Part shown: piece after piece, positions 9,262 to 18,088 of the stretch | Position numbering within the stretch: position 1 is the stretch's first letter | Layout of the letters: every line of letters begins with the position of its first letter | Source: Peribacillus faecalis | Lineage (GTDB): Bacteria > Bacillota > Bacilli > Bacillales > DSM-1321 | Direction of reading: 5' to 3' | Length of the DNA: 64,000 nt | NCBI RefSeq assembly: GCF_014712675.1 | Contig: NZ_JACXSI010000012.1 | Span: 124,001 to 188,000, forward strand | Program-made: the position numbers and the translations under genes | The notes under the pieces: generated by a model | Databases searched by the model: none | The model's input: only the letters and a program-made list of their open reading frames with translations | Told to the model about the DNA's origin: nothing

Positions 9262-9603
9262 CTACAATGCCGATTCCTTCTCTCTTTCCGGCAACTCAGG
9301 CGCCTGAAAAAACATATCGTATACGAACATCCCCGCCAAAATTGGATACTTGAGCAGTAATCTCGTGCCAGTTTTGCGGATTACCTTCTTCATAAAATCT
9401 CTCATATCCGGTCTAAAACATTGAATAACACAATTTTGACATGATGGTTTTTCTGCTTGAAAAGGACATTGTGTCAATCTGAAAAAAACATAGTTTTTCA
9501 ATTTTGTACAATCATCGCACAATTTCTCCCGTCCATGCTCGGATTTGCAGTATAAATCCAGCATCACCATGATTGTTTTCCTTTCCCTCTCAAATCGCTC
9601 CAT
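9262..9603 (-). CDS. YgbA-type (nitrous-oxide-stimulated promoter family) cysteine-rich protein
   Basis: About 113 residues. Conserved Cys pattern: YCKSEHG, LCDDCTKL, QCPFQ, PSCQNCVIQCF, followed by FMKKVIRKTGTRLLLKYP. This fits the small YgbA_NO family of unknown function, named for a gene beside nitric-oxide response systems in Gram-negative bacteria. ATG at 9603 with GGAGGGT upstream. The Cys clusters suggest a metal or Fe-S site (inference). No NO-response gene is nearby. Confidence 0.7.
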   Translation of the reverse strand: MERFERERKTIMVMLDLYCKSEHGREKLCDDCTKLKNYVFFRLTQCPFQAEKPSCQNCVIQCFRPDMRDFMKKVIRKTGTRLLLKYPILAGMFVYDMFFQAPELPEREKESAL

Positions 9604-9755
9604 AGTCTGTACCCTCCAGCTATTATATGTGACTACCATTATAGAAAAAAGTAAAGTGGGAATCATCAAATTTTTTTGTCACTCTTCGCACTTCTTCTTG
9701 AATATCGGTTTAATGTGCTATACAGTTAAGTAAAATTATAGAAAGAAGGGTGATC

Positions 9756-10928
9756 ATGGAAAAATTGTTTGCGAGAATTGAAGAGCTTTATCCTGAAATG
9801 GTTGAGCTACGGCGCTACTTCCATCAGCATCCGGAACTTTCTTTTCAGGAGGTTCACACGCCGAAGAAAATTGCACAGTTTTTGAGCGAACTTGGGATAG
9901 AAGTCAAAACGGAAGTTGGCGGCCGAGGTGTTGTAGGTTACATTCGCGGAGGCAAACCTGGCAAGACTGTTGCCTTGCGTGCTGACTTTGATGCATTGCC
10001 TATTCAGGACGAGAAAGATGTTCCTTATAAATCAACAGTCGATGGCGTCATGCATGCATGCGGTCACGACGCGCACACATCCACCCTATTATTTGTCGCA
10101 AAAGTGCTCGCAGAACATAGAGAAGAATTGGCAGGAACGGTTGTGCTCATTCATCAGTTCGCCGAAGAAATTACGCCGGGTGGAGCGATTTCTATGATTG
10201 AAGACGGCTGCTTAAATGGAGTTGATGCAATTTTCGGTACGCATCTATGGTCGCCAATGCCGATTGGAACAGTCGGATACAATGCTGGTCCTTTCATGGC
10301 TGCCGCTGACCGCTTCGAACTAGAAATCATTGGGAAAGGCGGTCATGGCGCGAGTCCGCACGAAACAATTGACCCGATTGCAGTCGGTACATCGATTGTC
10401 CAGCAGCTGCAACAAATCATCAGCCGCCGCATCAATCCATTGAAACCGGCTGTGTTGACCGTAGCAAGCTTCAATGCCGGTTCCGCATTCAACGTCATTC
10501 CTAGTGCCGCCAGTATCACTGGAACTGTTCGCACATTCGATATCGATGTACAAAATCAAATCATCACCGAAATGGAGATGATCATCGCTACCACTTGTGA
10601 AAGTGCCGGAGCAACTTATATTTTCAACTATACGAAAGGCTATCCGGCTGTCATTAACCACCCGGATGAAACAGCCTTGCTTATGAAAAGCGCCAAGAAA
10701 GTAGTCGGTCCTGAGCAAACAATCAATATCGACCCTAGCATGGGCGGTGAAGATTTTGCCTACTATCTACAAAAAGTGCCAGGCACTTTCTTCTTCACCG
10801 GAGCTAGCAACGCAGAAAAAGGCATCACCTATCCGCACCATCACGGCAAATTTGATATTGATGAACAAGCGATGTTAATTGCAGCGAAAGTGTTGCTGAC
10901 CGTTACACTTGATTATTTGCAACAATGA
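9756..10928 (+). CDS. M20 family metal-dependent amidohydrolase (N-acyl amino acid / hippurate hydrolase type)
   Basis: About 390 residues. M20D hallmarks: LRRYFHQHPELSFQE near the start, ALRADFDALPIQD, MHACGHDAHTS (metal ligands), a Glu pair in QFAEEITPGGA, GTHLWS, GKGGHGASPHE in the lid domain, SMGGEDFAYY and PHHHGKFD near the C-terminus. It likely removes an acyl group from an N-acylated amino acid or peptide. ATG at 9756 with AAGAAGGG upstream; a GTG six bases earlier lies inside the ribosome site. A repeat element begins right after the stop. Confidence 0.88.
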   Translation: MEKLFARIEELYPEMVELRRYFHQHPELSFQEVHTPKKIAQFLSELGIEVKTEVGGRGVVGYIRGGKPGKTVALRADFDALPIQDEKDVPYKSTVDGVMHACGHDAHTSTLLFVAKVLAEHREELAGTVVLIHQFAEEITPGGAISMIEDGCLNGVDAIFGTHLWSPMPIGTVGYNAGPFMAAADRFELEIIGKGGHGASPHETIDPIAVGTSIVQQLQQIISRRINPLKPAVLTVASFNAGSAFNVIPSAASITGTVRTFDIDVQNQIITEMEMIIATTCESAGATYIFNYTKGYPAVINHPDETALLMKSAKKVVGPEQTINIDPSMGGEDFAYYLQKVPGTFFFTGASNAEKGITYPHHHGKFDIDEQAMLIAAKVLLTVTLDYLQQ

Positions 10929-11076
10929 GCCGTGCGGCAGGACTAAGTGAACCATCGAAGAAACATGGTTTTGGTATATATGTTGGGACAAATAATACTC
11001 ATCGGCTAAAGTAGTCACGTCCGCATGCCTTCGACGACTGTACCTACATCTTGTAGGCTCCGAGCACGGCAGGTAT
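10929..11076 (+). repeat. Modular hairpin repeat, copy D (covarying stem)
   Basis: Starts on the base after a TGA stop and lacks the 5' box and stem 1. Stem 2 is GCCGTGC near 10930 and GCACGGC near 11067: one A-T pair of other copies is replaced by G-C on both arms. The GAAACC hairpin is degraded (GAAACATGGTTTTGGT). A CATCGGC-type module and a CCTACATCTTGTAGG hairpin follow. No AT tail. Confidence 0.75.
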
Positions 11077-11192
11077 ATCAAAATCCCTTTTTTGAGCTTA
11101 AATCCTTTAATTATCGATTCATTTTCGTTAAAAAACTTGCTATTTGAGCTTATTTTTAAAGTTTTAAAGTGAAGAGATGAGAAAATTTGCAA

Positions 11193-11402
11193 TTTGGGAG
11201 TCTTCGCGAGAAATTTGAGAGCGGTCATGGCAAACTTGAGAGCCTTCGCGATGAATTTGAGAGCGGTCACGGCAAACTTGAGAGCCTTCGTGATGAATTT
11301 GAGAGCGGTCGCGGCAATTTTGAGAGTCGCCGCGAGAAATATGTGAGCGGTCACAGCAATTTTGAGATCGTTCACGGAGAACTTAAGAGCGGAGCACTAA
11401 GC
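11193..11402 (+). repeat. 21-base tandem repeat array, about 10 units
   Basis: Ten consecutive 21-base units, each beginning YTTGAGAG or a close variant, starting at 11193, 11214, 11235 and so on. Two unit types alternate in the first half (…GCGGTCACGGCAAA and …GCCTTCGCGATGAA). One frame stays open but lacks a ribosome site and runs into the terminator and MarR gene, so I do not call it coding. A shorter array of the same units is at 62092-62172. Confidence 0.8.
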
Positions 11403-11439
11403 CTGTTACCAAATTATCTACTTTCCTATAGTGTGACGA

Positions 11440-11461
11440 AAGCCCGCAAATCGCGGGCTTT
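11440..11461. terminator. Terminator of the MFS/MarR operon
   Basis: AAGCCCGC and GCGGGCTT with a short loop, at the 3' end of the minus-strand MarR gene. Confidence 0.75.
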
Positions 11462-11888
11462 ATCCTTTTCGCTTCATCATATTGACGAGCATTTTTTCCA
11501 GTACTTGCTCGGTCACTTCCCGTTCTTCGCCGGTGACTCCTTGCAACAGTTCCTCTTGAAAAGCATCCATTTCTGCTTTAATCGCCTTATGTAACTCTAA
11601 TCCTGCTTCTGATACATGCATCACTTTCTGGCGTTTGTCTTTGCCGGGTGCGACAAAAATAATCCCGCGTTCGTAAAGTTTTTGCACAATCGGTGTCACA
11701 GTCGGCCGCTCCACTTGCCAGTAAGAAGCGACCTCGCTCAGCTTCGCCGGACCTGCCTCTGATAAATAACGGAGCAATGCCCATTGAGTCGATGAAAAAT
11801 TATACTTAGACAGCAATTCATTTAGATGATTGTGATACATCCGATGCGTATACGTAAACGTCGTTAGAAAAGAAAACATATGTGACAC
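11460..11888 (-). CDS. MarR-family transcriptional regulator
   Basis: 142 residues. Winged helix with STQWALLRYLSEAGPAKLSEVASYWQVERPTVTPIVQKL and wing APGKDKRQKVMHVSEAG. Second gene of a two-gene operon, eight bases after the MFS transporter. The palindrome over the operon promoter (13131-13149) is the likely target, giving ligand-relieved autorepression of efflux. The arrangement resembles B. subtilis ywoG-ywoH. Confidence 0.85.
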   Translation of the reverse strand: MSHMFSFLTTFTYTHRMYHNHLNELLSKYNFSSTQWALLRYLSEAGPAKLSEVASYWQVERPTVTPIVQKLYERGIIFVAPGKDKRQKVMHVSEAGLELHKAIKAEMDAFQEELLQGVTGEEREVTEQVLEKMLVNMMKRKG

Positions 11889-11895
11889 CTTCCCT

Positions 11896-13110
11896 TTATT
11901 TCATTTGAGTGCCTCTAGAAACCGGCACTTTCAGCAACTCTCGGTCTTTTCGTCCGTGCAGCAAGTAATACAATGGAACCGAGCAGACAATTAAAGCAAC
12001 CATTGCCATAAAGATTATGCGATATCCTGTATGTGGAACAACAAACCCAAGAATAAAAGGTCCGACTCCCAATCCAATGTCAAGTAAAATAAAATACGTT
12101 GATGTCGCAAGTCCAAGACGATGTGGCTCCGTCACTTTAACAGCAATCGTTTGGGCAATTGAACTGAAGTTTCCATAGCCTAGCCCAATCAGCACAGCTG
12201 ATAACAATAGCATCCATCCGGCAGTCGCCTGGCTGAACAAAACCATTCCGACAGCAAACAGCAAAAGACTCGGATAGGTAACAACATTCGCTCCTCTCAC
12301 ATCCATCAGCTTGCCGGTGAATGGCCGCGAGAATATAATCGCAATCGCATACACTAAGAAAAAGTAACCTGATGCTGTAACAAGGTCAATTTCCTCGGCG
12401 TAAAACGATAAAAATGACATAACTCCTGAATAAGCGAATCCTAACAGCAGTACGATGAATGAGATCGGCATTGCCTTCGGTTCTATAAATTTCGACAGCA
12501 AGCCTCCATTGTTATCCTCATTCTTGCGAGCAGGCAGCTTCGGCACATCAATTTTCACTAGCGCATAAAAAATGATACAAATAAAAGCCAGCACAACATT
12601 CATAGCAAAAATCAATGTAAATCCATTTTCGATATTAATCATCAAGATGCCGATGAACGGACCGATTGCAGTTGCCAAAACTGAACTTAAACTATAATAG
12701 CCAATCCCTTCTCCTTTACGGGCAAGCGGTAAAATTTGCGCAATAATCGTTCCCGTTGCTGTCGAGGCAAGACCTACTGCTACTCCTTGCAGCAAACGAT
12801 TAACAAGTAAAAGACCGACATTGACCGCAGCAAAATACAGAACAGAAGTAACCGTAAATGCAATCAACCCGATCCAAAGTGTCTTCTTCGTTCCAATTTC
12901 TCCGCTGATGCGGCCTCCTGCCAAACGCCCAAAAAGCGCACCGATGATAAATATGCTAGAAACAAGCCCTGCCGTACTTGTCGAAGCATCAAACTCCGCC
13001 TTTGCATACGAAGCGATTGTAACCATCAACAAGTAAAACATCAGAATTAAAAGAAAATTAATGACGGATACAGTTACAAATTCCTTCGTCCACAGTTTCT
13101 CCTTTTTCAA
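11896..13110 (-). CDS. MFS drug-efflux-type transporter
   Basis: 404 residues, 12 predicted membrane segments. Typical MFS loop motif between helices 2 and 3 (FGRLAGGRISGEIGTKKTL), motif in helix 5 (ATAIGPFIGILMI) and a charged central loop (LPARKNEDNNG). It starts with TTG preceded by GGGATGG; no better ATG is near. Co-transcribed with a MarR regulator, which suggests export of a toxic compound. Substrate unknown. Confidence 0.85.
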   Translation of the reverse strand: MKKEKLWTKEFVTVSVINFLLILMFYLLMVTIASYAKAEFDASTSTAGLVSSIFIIGALFGRLAGGRISGEIGTKKTLWIGLIAFTVTSVLYFAAVNVGLLLVNRLLQGVAVGLASTATGTIIAQILPLARKGEGIGYYSLSSVLATAIGPFIGILMINIENGFTLIFAMNVVLAFICIIFYALVKIDVPKLPARKNEDNNGGLLSKFIEPKAMPISFIVLLLGFAYSGVMSFLSFYAEEIDLVTASGYFFLVYAIAIIFSRPFTGKLMDVRGANVVTYPSLLLFAVGMVLFSQATAGWMLLLSAVLIGLGYGNFSSIAQTIAVKVTEPHRLGLATSTYFILLDIGLGVGPFILGFVVPHTGYRIIFMAMVALIVCSVPLYYLLHGRKDRELLKVPVSRGTQMK

Positions 13111-13130
13111 AAACCATCCCTCTTTTTAAG

Positions 13131-13149
13131 TAGTTAGTTTTACTAACTA
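13131..13149 (-). promoter_or_regulatory. MarR operator of the efflux operon
   Basis: Perfect inverted repeat TAGTTAGT (13131-13138), TTT, ACTAACTA (13142-13149). It lies directly after the -10 box, over the expected start of transcription, where a bound dimer would block RNA polymerase. Confidence 0.75.
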
Positions 13150-13178
13150 ATATTAATTCTAGCAATCTTTCACGTCAA
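13150..13178 (-). promoter_or_regulatory. Promoter of the MFS/MarR operon
   Basis: On the minus strand: TTGACG (13178-13173), exactly 17 bases, TAATAT (13155-13150), the last base abutting the operator. A strong SigA-type match. Confidence 0.8.
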
Positions 13179-13183
13179 TAAAA

Positions 13184-13212
13184 CAGACTCGCTTATCAAT
13201 TAAAGCGAGCCT
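13184..13212 (-). terminator. Terminator of the YtrA-type ABC operon
   Basis: Arms CTCGCTT (13188-13194) and AAGCGAG (13203-13209), followed on the minus strand by TCTGTTTTATT. It sits between the operon end and the next promoter. Confidence 0.65.
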
Positions 13213-13318
13213 CTTCCCTTATAATAGCTTTGGAAATTTAGTTACAGTGTCGGACGAATTATTTGCAAGAAGAAAAGGCAATGAAAGGTCTAGTGACCTC
13301 GATTGCTAATTTATAACC

Positions 13319-14002
13319 TTACCACTCAACATACTGCGTCTCAAATCTCGTTTCATTTTTAACCACAACATTCTTTGGTACTTGAATGTATGTGACGATG
13401 CTTCCTATATTAGAACCACTGAAACTAAGAGCAGTATCTTTATCCCCCGAAAACTGTGTAATCGGATATTCTTTGTTAAAGGCTATTCTTTTTAAATACA
13501 CTGGCTCTGAGCTATAAAACATTAACTGTTCATCTTCCAATTTAAGTTTCGCCGGTTTTAGATAACCTGAAACATCTATATCACTCACATATGCACCCGT
13601 ATGCAGTTGTTTGACATTAACGATTCCATCATTCTCATCCTTTATCTCAATAAAAGCAACATACCACTCATTCATGTCTGGTGATTGCTCGAGAATCAGC
13701 TCTTTACCGCTGTATTCAAAAGATTGCTCATCGATAATATAGTCTTCTAGTTGTTCAATTCTTCCGCTTTCTAAATCGGTATAGACCTTCTCATATTCCT
13801 CCTCATACTGCCCTTCATATTGGAGTGCTTTTATTTGAACATCTGGTTTCGACAAAATAAAGTAGACGATTGTAAAAATGACTAAACTAAAAATATAACT
13901 GCCCAAAACAATATTAACGTTTTTCAAAAACAGTGCTTTTTTCGAAATTTGAACAAAGAAAAGCAAAATAGAAAATAAAAGAATCACCAATATGATACTC
14001 AT
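13319..14002 (-). CDS. Membrane protein of the YtrA-type ABC operon
   Basis: 227 residues. Two N-terminal membrane helices (SIILVILLFSILLFFV and YIFSLVIFTIVYFIL), then an acidic soluble domain of about 165 residues that should lie outside the cell. It overlaps the upstream permease by four bases (ATGA), so the two are translationally coupled. I do not recognise the soluble domain. Position suggests an accessory or sensing subunit of the transporter. Confidence 0.65.
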   Translation of the reverse strand: MSIILVILLFSILLFFVQISKKALFLKNVNIVLGSYIFSLVIFTIVYFILSKPDVQIKALQYEGQYEEEYEKVYTDLESGRIEQLEDYIIDEQSFEYSGKELILEQSPDMNEWYVAFIEIKDENDGIVNVKQLHTGAYVSDIDVSGYLKPAKLKLEDEQLMFYSSEPVYLKRIAFNKEYPITQFSGDKDTALSFSGSNIGSIVTYIQVPKNVVVKNETRFETQYVEW

Positions 14003-14730
14003 TTCCTAACCTCCATTCGATTAGAAATGACGCTCGCTAGTAGAAAAAAGATAAAAGTCGGGATGATCACTTTAAACATAAAATTTAAAAACGATGTTTC
14101 CATAAGATAAAATTGCAGCATTGAACTTATCATCTCAGAATTTGCGAACAGCATGCCAATCAGTAAAATCGGCAGAATAAATTTAAAGGCTTTATTCAAT
14201 TGGGAGATAGTTCCGACAAGGTAGCCTAACGCACTTAGTAAAAGGCAATACAAAACAGTTGCCATAATGCCGACAGCTAAGTTTGTAACTGTGTAAGGCG
14301 CTGATAATATTTCAGCTGAAATAACTAATGGGAATAACAAACGATATGCAAACCCTATCAAAATAGCTGTCGCCCCTGCAACTGCGCTTATTGAAAGTAA
14401 AAATAACATATTTGAAAGATTGCTTGTTTGACGATTAGCAACAAAGGAGAAATCATCATATCGATAGTTTTTAGATGTAATCGTCATGCCTGTTACAAAT
14501 GCCCATAACAAAGTAAAAGCAAATACCATATTAGTCGAATAAATATCGAACTCATATGAAAAATCACCTGAGGATGAACCACCCATGCTGCCTGATACCG
14601 TCGTTGAAAACAATAAACCAATTATCTGAACAGCCATCAGCGAACTGTATGATCCTTTGTACGCCTTCAGCTTGTACAAATATTGCTTCTTCACAATCTC
14701 ACTCTTCGTCGTTTGCACGAAAGACATCAT
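13999..14730 (-). CDS. ABC transporter permease (YtrC/D-like)
   Basis: About 244 residues with six predicted membrane segments, including SLMAVQIIGLLFSTTVSGSM, NMVFAFTLLWAFVTGMTI, VGIMATVLYCLLLSALGYLV and the C-terminal IIPTFIFFLLASVI. Start at 14730 because GGAGG lies six bases upstream; a TTG three bases earlier is possible. The start overlaps the ATPase gene by about 30 bases. Forms the membrane part of the transporter with the next gene. Confidence 0.75.
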   Translation of the reverse strand: MMSFVQTTKSEIVKKQYLYKLKAYKGSYSSLMAVQIIGLLFSTTVSGSMGGSSSGDFSYEFDIYSTNMVFAFTLLWAFVTGMTITSKNYRYDDFSFVANRQTSNLSNMLFLLSISAVAGATAILIGFAYRLLFPLVISAEILSAPYTVTNLAVGIMATVLYCLLLSALGYLVGTISQLNKAFKFILPILLIGMLFANSEMISSMLQFYLMETSFLNFMFKVIIPTFIFFLLASVISNRMEVRK

Positions 14731-15610
14731 CAATTCCTCCTTTACTCTTATTCGTCAAGTACACGCATAAATCAGTCGCAGAAACTGAAAGTACCGTCAA
14801 ACCGTTCATTTTTATCGACTCACGTTCCTGTTCTGACAAATTATTATCCACAACAACATACGTCATGCTGCCACCAAGTTGCTTCTCAAATAGTACTTCG
14901 CGATTCGCCGTCCAATCTTTTACTTTCTCAGTTGGTCCCTGTACAGCAATCGCCCACTCTTTCATTTCATCTATCGAGATATGTAATTGATTTTTGCCTT
15001 TGTCAATCAATAAAACGTCCTCAAGCAAATCCTCTATTTCCTCCAAATGGTGACTTGAAAATAAAACTGTCCGTGGAAACGCGATGAAATCCTTCAATAG
15101 CGCACGGTAAAAATCTTTTCGCACCGCTGCATCCATACCGAGTGTCGGTTCATCGAAAATCGTGAGCGCACAGCGCGAAGACAGGCCGATAATGCTGTGA
15201 AACGTACTTCTCATCCCTTTCGACATATCATTAACGTACAATTTTTCATCGAGCGAAAAGTAAGACAACAGTCGAAACGCCAACTTACGGTCGAAGTTCG
15301 GATAAAAACGGCTCGCTTCTTCTAAAATTTCGCCTAGCTTCAAAATTGTCGGCAGCGGCATTTCGTGATCGACCATAATTGAATTAGCTGATACGTTCAG
15401 GTTATTAAATGGTCTCTCGCCAAATACTTTCACTTCACCGGCACTTTCCTGAAAGAAGCCGGAAATAATTTTTAAGAATGTTGTCTTTCCTGCCCCGTTT
15501 CGGCCGATAATGCCAGTTATTTTATTTTCTTTAATCTCACAGGTAAATCCATTTAACGCCTTATTGCCTCGATACTTTTTCACTAAATCATTGCATTGAA
15601 TAATCGCCAC
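14699..15610 (-). CDS. ABC transporter ATP-binding protein (YtrB-like)
   Basis: 303 residues. Walker A GRNGAGKTT, signature MSKGMRST (a degenerate LSGGQ, normal for the YtrB/CcmA type), Walker B LTIFDEPTLGMD and switch His in SSHHLEE. About 80 residues extend past the nucleotide-binding domain. It starts one base after the GntR gene, inside the same operon. Confidence 0.88.
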   Translation of the reverse strand: MAIIQCNDLVKKYRGNKALNGFTCEIKENKITGIIGRNGAGKTTFLKIISGFFQESAGEVKVFGERPFNNLNVSANSIMVDHEMPLPTILKLGEILEEASRFYPNFDRKLAFRLLSYFSLDEKLYVNDMSKGMRSTFHSIIGLSSRCALTIFDEPTLGMDAAVRKDFYRALLKDFIAFPRTVLFSSHHLEEIEDLLEDVLLIDKGKNQLHISIDEMKEWAIAVQGPTEKVKDWTANREVLFEKQLGGSMTYVVVDNNLSEQERESIKMNGLTVLSVSATDLCVYLTNKSKGGIDDVFRANDEE

Positions 15611-15611
15611 G

Positions 15612-15989
15612 CTATTTCCCCCTCATCTTTCTGACATTTTGAATCATCGAAATCAGCTCCGCCTCATCGACATCAAGACGTTCTGCCTCATCGACTAAAT
15701 CAGCTATTAATTTCTTCAACGTCTGTTCTTTTCTTTTCTGCAAAATTCTTTCCCTTGCCTGATCCGCAACGAACATTCCGAGTCCCCGCCTTTTATAAAG
15801 AATTTCGTCCTCTGCCAGCAAATTCAGTCCTTTCGCGGCTGTTGCCGGATTAATCGTAAACATTTCCGCCAGCTGATATTGCGAATGCACTTTGTCATCT
15901 ACTTGAAAATGGCCGCTTAATATTTCCGTTTCCAGCCATTCGGCAATTTGCACATAAATCGGTTTTGAATCATCACTGTTTAAAATCAT
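15612..15989 (-). CDS. GntR-family repressor, YtrA subfamily
   Basis: 125 residues: a GntR winged helix (PIYVQIAEWLETEILSGHF, YQLAEMFTINPATAAKGLNLL, ILYKRRGLGMFV) and a short helical C-terminal dimerisation tail, as in YtrA. YtrA-type regulators head operons for ABC transporters that respond to cell-wall antibiotics in B. subtilis. First gene of the operon; GGAGGTG precedes the ATG. Likely binds the palindrome at 16021-16042. Confidence 0.85.
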   Translation of the reverse strand: MILNSDDSKPIYVQIAEWLETEILSGHFQVDDKVHSQYQLAEMFTINPATAAKGLNLLAEDEILYKRRGLGMFVADQARERILQKRKEQTLKKLIADLVDEAERLDVDEAELISMIQNVRKMRGK

Positions 15990-16020
15990 GCCAACACCTC
16001 CAACTACCTCAGTGCATTAC

Positions 16021-16042
16021 TGTTATAATGTACTATATTACA
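16021..16042 (-). promoter_or_regulatory. Candidate GntR operator upstream of the ABC operon
   Basis: A 22-base imperfect palindrome: TGTTATAATGT, then ACTATATTACA. Identical arm positions are TGT.ATA..GTAC..TAT.ACA. It overlaps a possible promoter (minus-strand TTTACA, 17 bases, CATTAT) and lies 32 bases before the first gene. Confidence 0.55.
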
Positions 16043-16222
16043 TCAACTGTAAATAAACAACATTTTTGGTAATTTTCTTACTCAAATGATTAAAATACTT
16101 TCTTCTCATAAATCCTTATAGATAACAGACAAGACCAGACTCTAATCAAATCAGTCCACTTTCAAAAATAATCGAGCCCCATTTCCAATCAATCAGTCCA
16201 ACCGAACTCCTGCTACAAAAAA

Positions 16223-16252
16223 ACTCCCCCGGAAGCAATCTCCCAGGAGAGT
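16223..16252 (-). terminator. Terminator of the two-gene ABC exporter operon
   Basis: Imperfect hairpin with arms ACTCCCCCGG and CCAGGAGAGT. On the minus strand it is followed by a run of seven T. Confidence 0.6.
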
Positions 16253-16270
16253 CTATTAATCTATTAAGCT

Positions 16271-18088
16271 TTAAACGACCATTTCTTCTTCAAATGTACC
16301 TTCACTGAACTGGCTATTGTACAGATCAGCGTAGAAGCCTTGTCTTGCAAGCAATGTATCGTGGTTGCCGCTTTCGATAATGTCACCGTCTTTCATTACT
16401 AGAATCAGGTCAGCATTTTTAATTGTCGATAAGCGGTGGGCGATAACAAATGATGTGCGTCCGACTGTCAATTTGTCCATCGCTTGCTGGATCAGCAATT
16501 CTGTGCGTGTATCGACAGAGCTTGTCGCTTCGTCCAGAATCAATAATGGCGCGTTTTCTACCATTGCACGGGCAATCGTCAGCAATTGTTTTTGACCTGC
16601 TGATAAGCTTAGCTGATCATTCAATACCGTGTCATAACCGTGCGGCAACGTTTGAATAAAGTGATCAATGCCGACTGCTTCACAGGCGCGCACCACTTCT
16701 TCATCTGTCACACCTTTTTTATTATAAATGATGTTTTCTTTAATTGTTCCTTCGAACAGCCATGTATCTTGTAATACCATACAGAATAAATCATGGACAT
16801 TTTCACGAGTAAGCGTATGCGTCGGTACACCGTCGATTTTGATTTCACCGCTGTTCACTTCATAGAAACGCATTAGCAAGTTGACCATTGTTGATTTCCC
16901 GGCACCGGTCGGTCCAACGATAGCCACCTTTTGCCCGGCTTTCGCATGAACAGAGAAATCATTGATGATGACTTTATCTTCGTTGTAACCGAATTTAACG
17001 TTTTTAAATTCAACGTCGCCTTTTACCTCAGTCAGTACAGCTGTTTTATGGCTTTCATCTTCTAGCTCAGCTTCTTCTAAAAATTCGAAGACACGACGGC
17101 TAGCAGCAGCAGTCGACTGCAGTTGAGTAGCAGCTTGTGCCATTTGTGCAAGCGGCTGTGTAAACAAGCGAATGTACATCATGAAGGCTACGATAACACC
17201 GAAAGAAATTTTTCCGTCCATCGCTAGTGCTGCACCGACAACACAGACAGCAACATAGCCAAAGTTACCGATAAACATCATGATTGGCATCATTAACCCA
17301 GATAAGAATTGTGATTTCCACACGCTGTTTTGAAGACGTCCGTTAATTTCATCGAACGTTTTCTTCGCTTCTGCTTCACCGTTATACACTTTAATGATGT
17401 TGTGACCCGCATAAATTTCTTCAATATGAGCATTCATTGCACCAAGCTCTTGTTGTTGGCTCAAGAAATATTTTTGTGACTTTTTAATGATCAACCCCAT
17501 TAAACCGAAGCCGATTAATGTTGAGGCAATCGCTGTTAAAGTCATGATGACGTTCGTTGTGAACATCATCACTAACGAACCTAAAAATAATGTAACAGCG
17601 CTGACAAGTGTTCCGATACTTTGATTCATCGTCTGTCCGATAATATCGATATCATTTGTGATACGGCTAAGAACATCCCCGAAGTTATGTGTATCAAAAT
17701 ATTTCAGCGGCAATTTGTTGATTTTCTCTGAAACATCTGTACGCAGCTGTTTGGAGACGCGCTGTGTCACAGTCGCCATAATAAAACCTTGAATGTAAGA
17801 AAATAATGCGCTGCAACCATATAAAGCTACAAGCAAAAAGCCGATTTTCGATACAGCATCCAAATCAATTGAACCGAATAATCCGGCTGTAACGTGATCA
17901 GTCAATTCACTCAATTTGTCCGGACCGATAATCGTGAAAATTGTTCCGGTAATCGCAAGCACGATCGCTAAAACAATAACTGGCAAATACGGCTTACAGT
18001 AAGCAATCAATTTGCCCCATGTGTCGCCGAAGCTTGCTTTTGGCTCATCAGAAGAGCCGGGATGTTGGTGTTTTTTCTTTTTAAGCAT
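16271..18088 (-). CDS. Multidrug ABC exporter half-transporter (ATPase-permease), subunit 2
   Basis: 605 residues. Six membrane helices in an ABC exporter fold (about residues 30-330), then an ATPase domain: Walker A GPTGAGKST, signature LSAGQKQ, Walker B LLILDEATSSVD and switch AHRLST. It overlaps the upstream half-transporter by eight bases, so the two should form a heterodimer like B. subtilis YfiB/YfiC or BmrC/D. Signature here is LSAGQ, slightly degenerate, while the partner has FSGGQ. Confidence 0.88.
   Translation of the reverse strand: MLKKKKHQHPGSSDEPKASFGDTWGKLIAYCKPYLPVIVLAIVLAITGTIFTIIGPDKLSELTDHVTAGLFGSIDLDAVSKIGFLLVALYGCSALFSYIQGFIMATVTQRVSKQLRTDVSEKINKLPLKYFDTHNFGDVLSRITNDIDIIGQTMNQSIGTLVSAVTLFLGSLVMMFTTNVIMTLTAIASTLIGFGLMGLIIKKSQKYFLSQQQELGAMNAHIEEIYAGHNIIKVYNGEAEAKKTFDEINGRLQNSVWKSQFLSGLMMPIMMFIGNFGYVAVCVVGAALAMDGKISFGVIVAFMMYIRLFTQPLAQMAQAATQLQSTAAASRRVFEFLEEAELEDESHKTAVLTEVKGDVEFKNVKFGYNEDKVIINDFSVHAKAGQKVAIVGPTGAGKSTMVNLLMRFYEVNSGEIKIDGVPTHTLTRENVHDLFCMVLQDTWLFEGTIKENIIYNKKGVTDEEVVRACEAVGIDHFIQTLPHGYDTVLNDQLSLSAGQKQLLTIARAMVENAPLLILDEATSSVDTRTELLIQQAMDKLTVGRTSFVIAHRLSTIKNADLILVMKDGDIIESGNHDTLLARQGFYADLYNSQFSEGTFEEEMVV

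Noticed and set aside
11187-11594. Open frame of 135 codons with ESGHGKLESLRDEF-type repeats
   Set aside because: It is the 21-base array read in frame. No ribosome site, and the frame runs through a terminator into the opposite-strand MarR gene.
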